DNA from: Eleginops maclovinus
Lineage: Eukaryota > Chordata > Actinopteri > Perciformes > Eleginopidae
Length of the DNA: 64,000 nt
Direction: 5' to 3'
Assembly: GCF_036324505.1 (NCBI RefSeq)
Contig: NC_086352.1
Coordinates: forward strand, 20,119,637 to 20,183,636
Shown here: piece after piece, positions 1 to 12,000 of the stretch
Numbering within the stretch: the stretch's first letter is position 1
Layout of the letters: each line of letters begins with the position of its first letter
Program-made: the position numbers and the translations under genes
The notes under the pieces: model-generated
What the model saw: the letters and a program-made list of their open reading frames with translations, nothing else
What the model was told of the DNA's origin: nothing
The model's database searches: none

Positions 1-146
1 TGTTATGCTTTCCGAGAACCAGCACCTTATCGTGGTGGAGAGGTTTGTGTGCCCCGATGAACCTGGGGGCTGTGTTGTCTGGAACCTTGTGTTCCTGGTA
101 GGGTCTCCCATGGCAAATTGGTTTCAGGTAAGGGGCCAGACTAAGA

Positions 147-3100
147 TTGGTTCAAAAAGACTCCATGAATAACACAATTGGAAGCGAGGATACCCGGCCC
201 GGAGGAAGTCCGGGGTCCCCTTCTGGAGCCAGGCCCAGAAGGAGGACTCGTCAGCGAGCGTCTGGTGGCCGGGCTTGCCACGGAGCCCGGCCGGGCACAG
301 CCCGAAAAAGCAACGTGGGCAACACCTCCGCTTCACCGTCCCGCGGGCCCACCACCTACGGGAAACAACGATGGGGTCGGGTGCGCTGCCAGAAGGGTGG
401 CAGTGAAAGCAGAGGGTCTCGACGGACCAGACTCAGGCGACAGAAGCTGGCTTTGGAGACGTGGAATGTCACCTCTCTGGCGGGGAAGGAGCCGGAGCTT
501 GTGCGGGAGGTGGAGAGTTACCAGTTGGATCTGGTGGGGCTCACCTCTACGCACAGCATCGGCTCTGGAACCTTACTTCTGGATAAGGGTTGGACTCTAT
601 TCTTTTCCGGAGTTGCCCAAGGTGTGAGGCGCCGAGCGGGTGTGGGGATACTCACAAGCCCCCGGTTGAGTGCCGCTTTGTTGGAGTTTACCCCAGTGAA
701 CGAGAGGGTCGCCTCCCTACGCCTGCGGGTCATGGGGGGGAAAACTCTGACTGTTGTGTGTGCTTATGCACCAAACAGCAGTTCAGAGTATTCGGCCTTC
801 TTGGAGACCCTGAAAGAAGTCCTCTATGGGGCTCCTGAAGGGGACTCCTTAGTCTTGCTGGGAGACTTCAACGCACACGTGGGCAATGATGGAGACACTT
901 GGAGGGGCGTGATTGGGAGGAACGGCCCCCCTGATCTGAACCGGAGTGGTGGTTTGCTACTGGACTTCTGTGCTAGTCATGGATTGGCCATAACAAACAC
1001 CACGTTCGAACATAAGGATGCTCATAAGTGTACGTGGTACCAGAGTACCCTAGGCAGAAGGTCCATGATCGATTTTGTTATCGTATCATCAGACCTGAGG
1101 CCGCATGTTTTGGACACTCGGGTGAAGAGAGGGGCGGAGTTGTCAACTGATCACCATCTGGTGGTGAGTTGGGTCGAGTGGCGGGGGAAGCCTCTGGACA
1201 GACCTGGTAAGCCCAAACGTGTAGTGCGGGGGAACTGGGAACGTCTGGAGGAGTCCCATGTCCAGGAGGCCTTCAACTCACACCTCCGGCGGAGCTTTTA
1301 AGGCATCCCTGTGGAGGCTGGGGACATTGAACCAGAGTGGGCGGTGTTCAAAGCCTCTATTGCCGAAGCTGCGGCAGGGAGCTGTGGTCTCAAGGTCTTA
1401 GGTGCCTCAAGGGGCGGTAACCCTCGAACCTCGTGGTGGACACCGGTGGTCAGGGAAGCCGTCCGACTGAAGCAGGAGGCCTTCCGGGATATGTTATCCC
1501 TGGGTACTCCTGACGCAGTTGCAAGGTATCGACAGGCCCGAAGGGCAGCAGCCTCAGCCGTGGCCGAGGCAAAGCAGCGGGTGTGGGAGAAGTTCGGAGA
1601 AGCCATGGAGAAGGACTTTTGGTCGGCACCAAAGTTGTTCTGGAAAACCGTCCGACACCTCAGGAGGGGGAAGCAGGGTACCATCCAAGCTGTGTACAGT
1701 AAGGATGGGGCGCTGTTGACCTCAACTGATAGGGTGTTAGGGTGGTGGAAGGAACACTTTGAGGAACTCCTGAATCCGACAACTCCGCACTCTATGTTAG
1801 AGGCGGAGCTGGAGTATGAAGGGGGATCAATTCCAATCTCACGGGGGGAAGTCACTGAGGTAGTTAAACAGCTCCACAGTGGCAAAGCCCCGGGGTGGAT
1901 GAGATCCGCCCAGAAATGCTGAAGGCTCTGGGTGTTGAGGGACTGTCATGGTTGTCTCATCAACATTGCGTGGAAGTCGGAAACAGTACCGAAGGAGTGG
2001 CAGACCGGGGTGGTGGTTCCTCTCTTTAAAAAGGGGGATCAGAGGGTGTGTGCCAATTACAGAGGCATCACATTACTCAGCCTCCCCGGGAAAGTTTACT
2101 CTAAGGTGCTGGAAAGGAGGGTCCGGCCGATTGTTGAACCTCAGATTGAAGAGGAACAATGCGGTTTTCGTCCTGGTCGTGGAACGACGGACCAGCTTTT
2201 CACTCTCGCAAGGATCCTGGAGGGGGCCTGGGAGTACGCTCATCCGGTCTACATGTGCTTTGTGGATTTGGAGAAGGCGTATGACCGGGTTCCCAGGGAG
2301 ATACTGTGGGAGGTGCTGCGGGAGTATGGGGTGAGGGGGTCTCTGCTCAGGGCCATCCAATCTCTGTACTCTCAAAGCAAGAGCTGTGTCCGGGTCCTCG
2401 GCAGCACGTCGGACCGATTTCCGGTGAGGGCTGGCCTCCGCCAGGGCTGCGCTTTGTCACCAATCCTGTTTGTGATATTCATGGACAGGATTTCGAGGCG
2501 TAGTCATGGGGGAGGGGGTTTGCAGTTTGGTGGGCTAAGGATTGCACCACTGCTTTTTGCAGATGATGTGGTCATAATAGCTTCATCGGTCTGTGACCTT
2601 CAGCACTCACTGGATCGGTTCGCAGCCGAGTGTAAAGCGGCTGGGATGAGGATCAGCACCTCCAAATCTGAGGCCATGGTTCTCAGCAGGAAACCGATGG
2701 ACTGTCCACTCCAGGTAGGGAATGAAGCCTTACCCCAAGTGAAGGAGTTCAAGTATCTCGGGGTTTTGTTCTCGAGTGAGGGAACAATGGAGCGTGAGAC
2801 GGGCCGGAGAATCGGAGCAGCGGAGCGGTACTGCAGTCGCTTTACCGCACCGTTGTGACGAAAAGAGAGCTGAGCCAGAAGGCAAAGCTCTCTGTCTACC
2901 GGGCCATCTTCGTTCCTACCCTCACCTATGGGCATGAAGGATGGGTCATGACCGAAAGAACGAGATTGCGGATACAAGTGGCCGAAATGCGATTTCTCCG
3001 CAGGGTGGCTGGCATCTCCCTTAGGGATAAGGTGAGAAGTTCAGTCATCCGGGAGGGACTCGGAGTAGAACCGCTGCTCCTTCGCGTTGAAAGAAGCCAG

Positions 3101-3334
3101 TTGAGGTGGTTCGGGCACCCAGTGAGGATGCCACCTGGGCGCCTCCCTAGGGAGGTGTTCCAGGCACGTCCAGCTGGGAAGAGACCGAGGGGTAGACCTA
3201 GGACCAGGTGGAGGGATTATATCTCTTCGCTGGCCTGGGAGCGCCTTGGAATCCCCCAGTCAGAGCTGGTCGATGTGGCCAGGGAAAGAAAAGTTTGGGG
3301 CTCTCTGCTGGAGCTGTTACCTCCGCGACCCTGA
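147..3334 (+). pseudogene. Broken Rex3 endonuclease/reverse transcriptase ORF
   Basis: The retrotransposon coding region is no longer one frame. An in-frame TAA stands at 1299-1301, between the endonuclease and the linker. The frame continues at 1311, shifts near 1895 (a one-base loss in a G-rich run), returns to the original frame near 1950-1960, and shifts again near 2820-2835 before the final segment that ends at 3334. All core endonuclease and RT motifs are still readable, so the decay looks recent rather than ancient. No functional product is expected. The start at 147 is only the beginning of the open stretch; the native start was not determined. Confidence 0.85.
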
Positions 3335-3350
3335 CGGAAAAGCAGGAGAA

Positions 3351-3370
3351 GATGGATGGATGGATGGATG
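3351..3370 (+). repeat. (GATG)n tail of the LINE
   Basis: Five tandem copies of GATG, directly after the end of the retrotransposon coding region. This replaces a poly-A tail in Rex3/RTE elements and fixes the 3' border of the insertion. Confidence 0.9.
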
Positions 3371-3379
3371 TGTTATGCT
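3371..3379 (+). repeat. Candidate 9-bp target-site duplication (right copy)
   Basis: TGTTATGCT directly follows the GATG tail and is identical to window positions 1-9, where recognisable Rex3 5' sequence begins. This fits a target-site duplication. Because the window starts at the left copy, it cannot be seen whether the match extends further left. Confidence 0.6.
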
Positions 3380-3450
3380 GTTTTGGCTGACAGGCATTTC
3401 TGAGAAAAAAAAAAAAAAGTGATCTCTAAACACCTTTTTACGCTCTCCAG

Positions 3451-6400
3451 GGCCTCCGTCGGCTCCCAGGAATCTGGTCTCGTTGATCAATGACACGGCT
3501 CTCTTCTTGCATTGGATGCCTCCTAGCGATACAGGAGGCAGGAAGGACATCACTTACAACATCCTGTGCCAGCGCTGTGAGGAAAGATATGGCGACAGTG
3601 GCATGGCCCAGTGTGAACCATGTGAGCCAGACTTGCGGTTCATCCCGCGGCCACTTGGTCTGACTGGAACCTCTGTGGCAATTTTAGATTTTGCAACACA
3701 CGCCAACTACACCTTCCATGTGGAGGCAGCAAATGGCGTCTCCGGGCTTGGGGTGTCTGCACGCTCGCTGGCGAATGTTACCGTCAACACAAACCAAGCT
3801 GGTGAGTGACTGAGCTCGTCTTCACTTTAGTGCATCTTTCCAGTTCTGTTTAAATTACTGTCTTCCTGCTGTGGTCATTGTGACAAGCAGATTAATTTAT
3901 ATTGATATTCATAAGTTTTATTAGAACTTTGAGTTTGAGACTAAATTTGAAAATATATTCAGAGTTTTCCACTTGTATTTTTCCGTCTCATTTGAACACT
4001 ATTTTCTGATTAACCTTTTTAAAATGTTTTTAAGGATGAATAATTGGAACAGATTTTAGTTGCTGCAATTAATCTAAGTTATGTCAGGAATCGATTTTAA
4101 AACATTTTGCAGGCCTGAAATAGTATATTCTTCCAAGGTCACCTATTCAAAACTACCTAACTTTGATGAGCAAGATATTCAACAGAACTACTGAATTTTA
4201 ACCACCTTTCTTGTAGTGCTTTGCCCCTCCATCTGCAATATACCGTTTGGGGCATTATTTTGAATATATGTGGACTGGATTTAAGGGAAAATATAAGGCT
4301 AAATGCTTCTGGTCACTGATATTGTTATCAATATGAAATAACATAACTTTGGTGAATAGTGGCTGTAGGCTGGCTGTATTCCCAATAATTACATATGTAC
4401 ATGCTTATGCTTGATATATACATATTTAGTATAGTAGTTACATAATACCTGACTCATAGCCTATAAATACTAGAGCAGATGGACATATTTATGCTACAAT
4501 AAGAAAAACATTAATATATTCTGCTGATAGATTTGCCTTTTCTCTGAGCAACCTGTTTCTTATTCCACAGTCTCTGTCTAACCATCCAGCTGTCAATAGA
4601 TGAAACACATGCTTGATCCTTCAATAACTGACGGAGCCATTAAGACCTTAACCTAGTTGTAGTTTGCATTATCTGGCTGACCTGATGGCAACTACGGATA
4701 GGTGTCCTCAAGGCAGCACTGTTTGAGGCTTGAATTGCAAAATTAAGACATCCAAGTTCTAGAGACTACTGCAACCTGATCCTGATCGTTTAAAGAGAAG
4801 AGTATTGATGGAATAATAGATGTAGAAGGTTGAAATGCAGGAAGGAAAGGGAGTGAATAAATAATAAATTATACTCGGATGTATGTGCACATTTTCTCAG
4901 TAAGCCCAGCAAGACGGTATTAAGATGAAATTCTGATAAGAAAGAAAACAGACACTCATCAATTGCTCAGATATATATTAAAAGGATGCCCTAATCGTAG
5001 CTCCAAATATCGTCACGTTTTTTATTCCATTCTTGTTTTTGGCCCTTGTAAAAACATAACAAACGCTTATAAAGTAAATCTTATTTTTATAATTGTTTTG
5101 CTGATAGGCTGTCATCATACCACGGACACCAGGTGTCAGGTGTGTGTGAGTTTCTCTCTGGAAAACACTGCTACTGACAGGAGGAAGTTGGAATGCAAAA
5201 TAATCTGTACAGAGGAGGAAAGCAGCCTGTGGGGATTTTTCCATTAGGATGTTTTAGAATGGATTAACTTGTCAAACCACCTTTCCTCAGTAGACACAAT
5301 GTATTCACACACAGATAGGCACACATGCAAACAAGCAGGCAATCAAATCCATCCACATATGACATTTGCTATCCATGTACCATCTGAAGCATTGCATACT
5401 GTCAGCCAGTGCTTCCCTGTGCTCGCTCCTTTTTTTTTCTCTCTCCCACTCACATGTGCCATATACAGTATGCCATGTATGCTGTAGGCTTGTGTGTGTG
5501 CATACAGTGTATATATACCTGTATATATCAGTGTCATGCATGTGCCATATTCTCAACACCTTCTAAAATATAAATGAATAAGTAATGTGCATATGGAATC
5601 CGCTGTACATGGAGGAAAACATTGTCAAAGCTTCTTGATGGTGCCGTTTAATAACAGACCAATGTTAGAAAATCTATTTCAATTCTCCAGAGCACCATAT
5701 GTCTGTTAAGTGCACAATACTTGTTTACATTCAAATGAGGCGCAACAGTCATAGAGTTGCGAGAGAAAGGCTTGTTGTAAATCTGCGCTTGTCTTAACTT
5801 GTGTTTGGATGGACTCGGATTGGATTGGCTTATTTCCAATTAAGGCAGATGCTGCAAGCAGATTCATGTAATTGAATGTGATATTATGTCAACGATAGAA
5901 TAATAGCCAATCAAAAGCAGAATAAGCAATTAACTGGATTTTTCGTTGGAAGAAGGGGGAGACTTTGTTTACTGTTGGCATGCTATCTGTTTGTAGATTG
6001 CATATTAATGCCTCATTATGCATTTAATTATGCTAAATGTATTAATCAGGCTTACTAATAATGTTCTCTTCCCTTCTGCCTGCGTGTTTGTCTAACCTTG
6101 ATAGGTTATGATGGCCAGTTAATCAAGATGCATGATCACTCTGTGAAGTGTAAAGTGTTTTACTGCCTTCTTCTACGATACGATGTACTGGAGTTATCCT
6201 TCTGCTTTTTTAGCCAGTCAGAGATTCTCAGAGGACACATTTGATCATCTTGAATGGCTCTTTGTGCACACTCTCCTCTCACATTGCAAAGGAGCATGGT
6301 GGCGTCTGCATGTTGAGGCTGATGAAGGTCAGCTGTCCTCACGCCTTTCAAGACAGCAATGCGGAGTGGAGTGAGCAGGATGATCTGTGTGTCTATGAAC

Positions 6401-8939
6401 AGCCAACTGCACTCCACTCAAAATACACTGTATTTATTGCTCAGCGGAGCAGTTCTCATCACAGTTCCTCCCACAAAGTTCACTGCAGTATTCTGTAAGG
6501 ACAGAACATTTGTGTACGGTGTTTGTTGCACCAAGGAAAACTGTGCTCCTTCAACAGGAGCGGAGAGACAACCACAAATATAAATAAAAGTCATTCTTAT
6601 GTAATTTAAAATTGTGTCTATTGAGAAAATGAACGTTTGGACTGTAATGTATGTTACATGTTTGTTGTACAGTTTAGGTTTTATATTTGTGAAACCCTGA
6701 AAAATCTAATTCCATAAATTGCATTACATATCTAATTGACTCAAATCAATTAAAAAATGTGAGATGTAATGATGTATTGATCATATGCTGAAATAATTGA
6801 ATTCAAACAGTTGCTTATTTAAATGGTTAAATCTCTGCAGAGTTGTCTTTCAGTTTAATCCAGAATCCACTGCCGTGTACTACGCTGCTACAGAGATCAC
6901 ATTACATTCCTAAGTGTGCTTATAGTGCCTATGGTACCTGATTTGAGTAGTTGCTCTCGCAAAAAAGTTCATCATGAATTTTAGAGATTACCCTCAAATA
7001 CCCTCCTGTCAATCATTTGGTATTGTTTTACCACATGTATGTAATATTTTCTTATTATACACGCAAGACACTACTAGCTAATGATACCAATGCAAGGCTG
7101 ACAACTACAGTTTCAGGTGCAGCTTTTGACGAGACATATTCCACGGTTGTGTTTGTGTTAGCACATACACTGCCAGGCCCAAAAAAAAGGTCACACACTC
7201 TAATATTCGTTGGACCGTCTTTAGCTTTTATTACGGCACGCATTCGCTGTGGCATCGTTTCCACAAGCTTCTGCAATGTCACAACATTTATTTCTGTCCA
7301 GAGTTGCATTATTTATTTTTTGATCTTGTATTGATGACGGGAGATTCGAACCACTGCGCAAAGTCCTCTCCAGCACATCCCAAAGATTCTCAATCGGGTT
7401 CAGGTCCGGACCCTGTAGGGGCCAATCCATGTGTGAAAATGATGTCTCATGCTCCCTGAACCACTCTTTCACAATTTGACCCCGATGGATCCTGGCATTG
7501 TCATCGTGGAACATGCCTGTGCAATCAGGGAAGAAAAAATCCATTGATGGAATAACCTGGTCCTTCAGTATTCAGGTAGTCAGCTGACCTCATTCTTTGG
7601 GCACATAGCGTTGCTGAACCTAGACCAGACCAACTGCAGCAACCCCAGATCATAGCACTGCCCCCACAGGCTTGTGACCTTTTTTTTGGCCGGGCAGTGT
7701 ATATAACAGGTTTAAAGTTGCATCAAAATGTTGGTCTATTTCATAGTGTTTGTCTCTTTGCAATGATTTGAAAGTAAGCAACCTGACAGATAATATAGAA
7801 TTTGTTTGGTAAACCTTCAGTTTGGCTTGGTGCTTTGGGTCATTGGACATTTTAATAGGTGCATTTTTCAACAAAAGTTCACATATTTTTATAATCCCTC
7901 ACTAGCATATAAATCAGATTTGAAGAACAACGTTAAAACAAATGAATACAAATTGTATTCAATGTATATATTATATGTACATATGAGCTGCTGCTGAGGA
8001 GATGTTTATTACATTTTAATAATAATAACAATAATAATTTGTGGTATTTATTTTAGCCCTTTTCCAAGTGCTCAAAGTGCTTTACATTCAACAACATATT
8101 ATAGACACGGAATACACTCGCCAACTGGGGTGAAGTGCCTTGCCCTAGGACACATGGCATGTTGACTAGAGTGGTCGGTCAAGGTGTGCCTGGTCTGATG
8201 AGCATGACACTAAACCGCTGCACCATAGCCACTACTAAACATGGATATGGACCTTGAGTGCATCTCATACTGTTTTGTATTAATCAATTTCACTTCAAAT
8301 TTCAATACAACCACAATTGTTCTTGACTCTGATTGTGGTCAACATTATTATTTATTTTACAAAAAAATTACTACAATAGTCAGGCAAATTTCTCACATAT
8401 CTAATCCACGTGTGAATATTTCCCACTGTTTGGTGGTGTCCTGATTCAGGAGATTTTCTCTGTTATATTTGCTCTTTTCCCCTTTCCCCCAGTGGATTCT
8501 CTTGTTTTCATCTCCTTTGCTCTGGGAATAAGGCTGACGTCTATTTATATGCTCAGATGCTGGAGAGATGCAAGCCCGTGGGAATTCTTTACAGCTCTCC
8601 CTGTTCACTCTTTCTCTCTCACTCCCTCTTTTGTTCCTTTCCTCATCTTTTTTTTAGCATCTGTAGTTCAGGGTTAACTTATTTGTTCATGCTGCCAATA
8701 AATCAACTACAGAGCTAATAGGTTCTCAATTATCTTTTGATGTGCAGATGGTGATTGGACTGTAATGACCCTAATTGTGTTCTTTGAGCTACAAAGCAGC
8801 AGATTTCTAACCAGTGGATTGATTTATTGATTTATGAACCCGAAGTTGCTTCTTGCATACAAGTTCAGAGGGTTTTTAGCGAGTTTTCTCACATTAAAAA
8901 AATATTCACGCACAGAAAACTCTACTCCTCAAGCACAGC

Positions 8940-9030
<91 letters not shown>

Positions 9031-12000
9031 ATAGATACATAATATTATACTGCTGAAGACAGAAATTCCCTCTGGTAATGTAATTCTCATGGAAATGTTT
9101 ATCTGAAAACATTTTTGCTTAAAAATATAAGAACCGATTCTTTCAAGCACATAAACAAATATAAATATTCACTTTAAATGTTCAATTCAAGGTCTGTTTT
9201 TTCATGATTTTGATGATTTCATGCTATGGATTCTCTTGGCTTTAAACATGCAAAAGTGTAATGACCAACCACATGCATAACTGTTTTATTTTGTACAATA
9301 TTCTTAACATAAGAAAACATGAATTTCACCCTGATTTAAACCGTAGAACTCTCTTCTGGTCTACTGTATATTTTCTAAAAAAGTAATCGTCTACTGTATA
9401 TTTATCACTTAACTAAAAACGTATAGCTGAAAGTAATCAGCAAATAAGCGAGTGACTTGCTTTTGATCAGTGCAGCTTTTCAATAAAACAATGTTTGGTT
9501 TTGGATTACAGTGTTCCCATTGTATTAATATTGTATATGATCCTACATGAATCAGACAGAAAGGATAAAACATATCCACTGCAAAATCTGAATTGCTTTT
9601 AGCAAGCTGTCAGATATTTCAGTTTATAATAAATAAATTGCTGTTAGATTTGGTTATAGGAACTGTCGTTTAACTTTGTGAACCTTGGGATAATGCCTGA
9701 GTAGATACTGCGCTCATGATTACTTTGAATCCTTCAGGGAGGGCACAGATGACATTCATAAAGCAACTACCTTGAATTTGTCCTTACCTCGCCTGTGCAC
9801 TTTTGCACTGCAGTGCTCTTTCAATGCATGGTGTGTAGTGTTGTCGGTGTGTCAACTGTTTGCCATTAATAACTGCAGCAGGTAGACAGACACAGGGGCT
9901 AGAGATTTTCCTCAACATCTCCGGCACTGTGTTCAGCTCAGGCACCACCTGCCAGCAGGAAAGAGAGGGCACATGTTACCAGGAATAACATGGCTGACAG
10001 GGCAAACTGTTCAATAGGCAGGGCAGTCCAATGATAATCCTGTAAGAAGTGTAAGATATTAATCAATATAAAAAAACTTCATTCATTTATCAACAAGTCA
10101 TAAAACGTTTTTGTGGTGTTGTGTCACAAACATTAAGGTTCATAAAGAAACGTTTAAACAGACTCAAATCAGGAGTCTGCATGTGACGGTGTATTTTTGC
10201 TATGGTCAGCATCAAACTCTTTCTTACTGTGTGCACCATTTTTCTCTCCCTGACCTTATTTTGTTTTAATACAAGTCGATGCAGTTGACTTGTTGGATTA
10301 TGTAGGGGGCATTTGATTGTGTAGGGGCGTGCTGTGAGGAAATCTTGGCCTTTTGACAAAATGTTAAAGTCACAACTGAAGCACAAAACGTCCACGCTGA
10401 TAGAGCGAAACGTCACCTTATGTGTATAGTACTGGTTCTGTGTCCATATGGATATAGTTAAAGACATAAACCTGGGCTTTAATTTGTATTCCAACAATGA
10501 TCTCCATAGCAGCACGCCAACAACAAAGGGACTGGATGTAGTAGTTTGCCAAATCATATTCTGTTCAAGTGACGGCTGTATGAATAATTGATGGAAATAT
10601 TTGAATCTCTGCTTTGTAATTTGTGTCTCCTCAGCAGCCTGTCCGACATATTCCCTTAAATTCGGCAAGATGACAAACATGACAAACTGTAGCTGCAGGT
10701 CTAGTGGATTGGTTAGCAAAATATGTCTCTCAAGCCGTACATCAGACTAGATCTGGACAGCGTTGTGGTAGTTTGTTGGCCCTCCTTAAACACACTGAAA
10801 CTATTTATATTCCAACCTACATCAAGGTTCTTACATTTCTTAAAGTTGTTTTCATTGAGATTGACTTAGTTAGCTAGGGAATTTACGAGCTATGTATAGC
10901 TCAGGTGTCTATTTCACTTTTTTTTTTTTGCCAGTTTGGCATTTTAAAACGTTTTGTTCAATTTTTGTTTGTGATGGCTCAATATTCTTTTGAAAATGTG
11001 CTGTTGCTGTTGTCTACCTGATATCAGTATATTCACTTTAGAGTTTACTGATGTGGCTTGAGCAATACATGGCTCATTACCTCCCTTGGACTTCTATGGC
11101 AGGTGACTCTGGGGGGCTCAGTCCTGCTGCAGACCTGTCATGTTTTTTATACATTTTAGTATCACTCTATGGCATACCACTCTTAGTACATAACTCAGTC
11201 ACTAATCAAATTAAGTTGTTATGTTGTTATCACAGTTGAAATCCCTGTTCTCTTTGACTGCAACCTCAGGTCCTGCTCTGGTGGGTGTAGTCAGGAAAGA
11301 CTGGGCCTCTGAAAACAGCATCGCCCTCTCTTGGTCAGAAGTGGAACAGCTTCCCTCAGACAAAGTGGACTATGAAGTCAAATATTTTGAAAAGGTTAAG
11401 TGTTTTATCATATTTTATACGACAGTTTGACAGTTGCTTTGATGTGTTTATGTTTTAACATGTCTTATTCCTTGATGTTAACTGGTTTGAATGAGTTATT
11501 TAAACACTGTAATGCACCATAAGTGATTACATACAAAGAGCCTCCATTATGTATTGCTTTCTGGAATTTGTTCACCATCTGCTCTGATAGTTAAAAGGTT
11601 GAACATATTGTGTTTTGTTCAAATGTTGCTGTGATAATGGGTTTATGGAAATACTGTTTGTCCCTCCTGCCAAAACCTGCTGCTTTTTTATCTTTTTAGG
11701 AGCAAGAGCAGCTGAGCTACTCATCGACACGGACCAGAAACCCCAGCGTGGTGGTGACGGGCCTCAGACCCTCCACTGTCTATGTCTTCCACGTTCGCGT
11801 TCGCACTGCTGCTGGCTACACAGCGTACAGCCCCAACTTTGAGTTTGCTACTGCAGCTGAGGGTATGAATGCGGGGGAGTGAGAATGAGGCAATTGTGTC
11901 TTTGTTTGTGTTACACCGGCTGCGAGGACCAGCGCTGACGTTCAGCCATCCAGTCAGTAGGATATATTGTTTTGTTTTTTTCAAACAATGCACAGGAGAG

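Larger units (their letters stand above)
10..3370 (+). mobile_element. Rex3-like LINE (RTE clade), nearly full length, degraded
   Basis: A non-LTR retrotransposon in sense orientation inside an EPHA6 intron. The translated plus strand carries an APE-type endonuclease (motifs [27 protein letters not shown], about 450-1200). A reverse transcriptase follows, with GVVVPLFKKGD, NYRGITLLS, GFRPGRGTTDQ, CFVDLEKAYDRVP, RQGCALSPILF and the catalytic FADD box at about 2560, then YLGVLFSSEG. A Cys-poor C-terminal region ends at 3334. The 3' end is a short (GATG)n tail, which is the known hallmark of the fish element Rex3. The left end near position 10 is inferred from a 9-bp direct repeat (1-9 and 3371-3379), but the window also begins there, so the true 5' end could lie further left. 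The protein reading is broken in several places, so this copy should be immobile. Confidence 0.9.
3802..11269 (+). other. epha6: Large EPHA6 intron
   Basis: A 7.5-kb AT-rich intron. It holds a Tc1-type remnant (7166-7702), a dispersed repeat (8045-8235), a CA array (8941-9028), homeobox-motif-rich stretches that look like regulatory DNA (about 5840-6070 and 8690-8800) and an anonymous minus-strand open frame (10090-10719). No further exon was recognised. Confidence 0.7.
3451..11862 (+). other. epha6: EPHA6 fibronectin type III repeats
   Basis: The first FN3 repeat is encoded mostly by the single exon 3451-3801. It starts [13 protein letters not shown] and carries the Eph-typical [15 protein letters not shown] strand, plus a CxxC pair (CEPCEP). 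The second repeat is split over 11270-11394 and 11700-11862 ([34 protein letters not shown]). These are extracellular spacer domains between the ligand-binding head and the membrane. The intron between them (3802-11269) is the largest in the visible part of the gene. Confidence 0.9.

Noticed and set aside
1298..1885. 195-codon minus-strand open frame
   Set aside because: Shadow of the LINE coding strand; its antisense reading has no domain of its own.
5305..5566. Overlapping 64- to 84-codon frames on both strands
   Set aside because: Low-complexity CA/TG and TATA-rich sequence; no codon bias or domain.
8827..9150. Long Thr-His and Cys-Val open frames on both strands
   Set aside because: They are direct translations of a CA/TG dinucleotide array, not genes.
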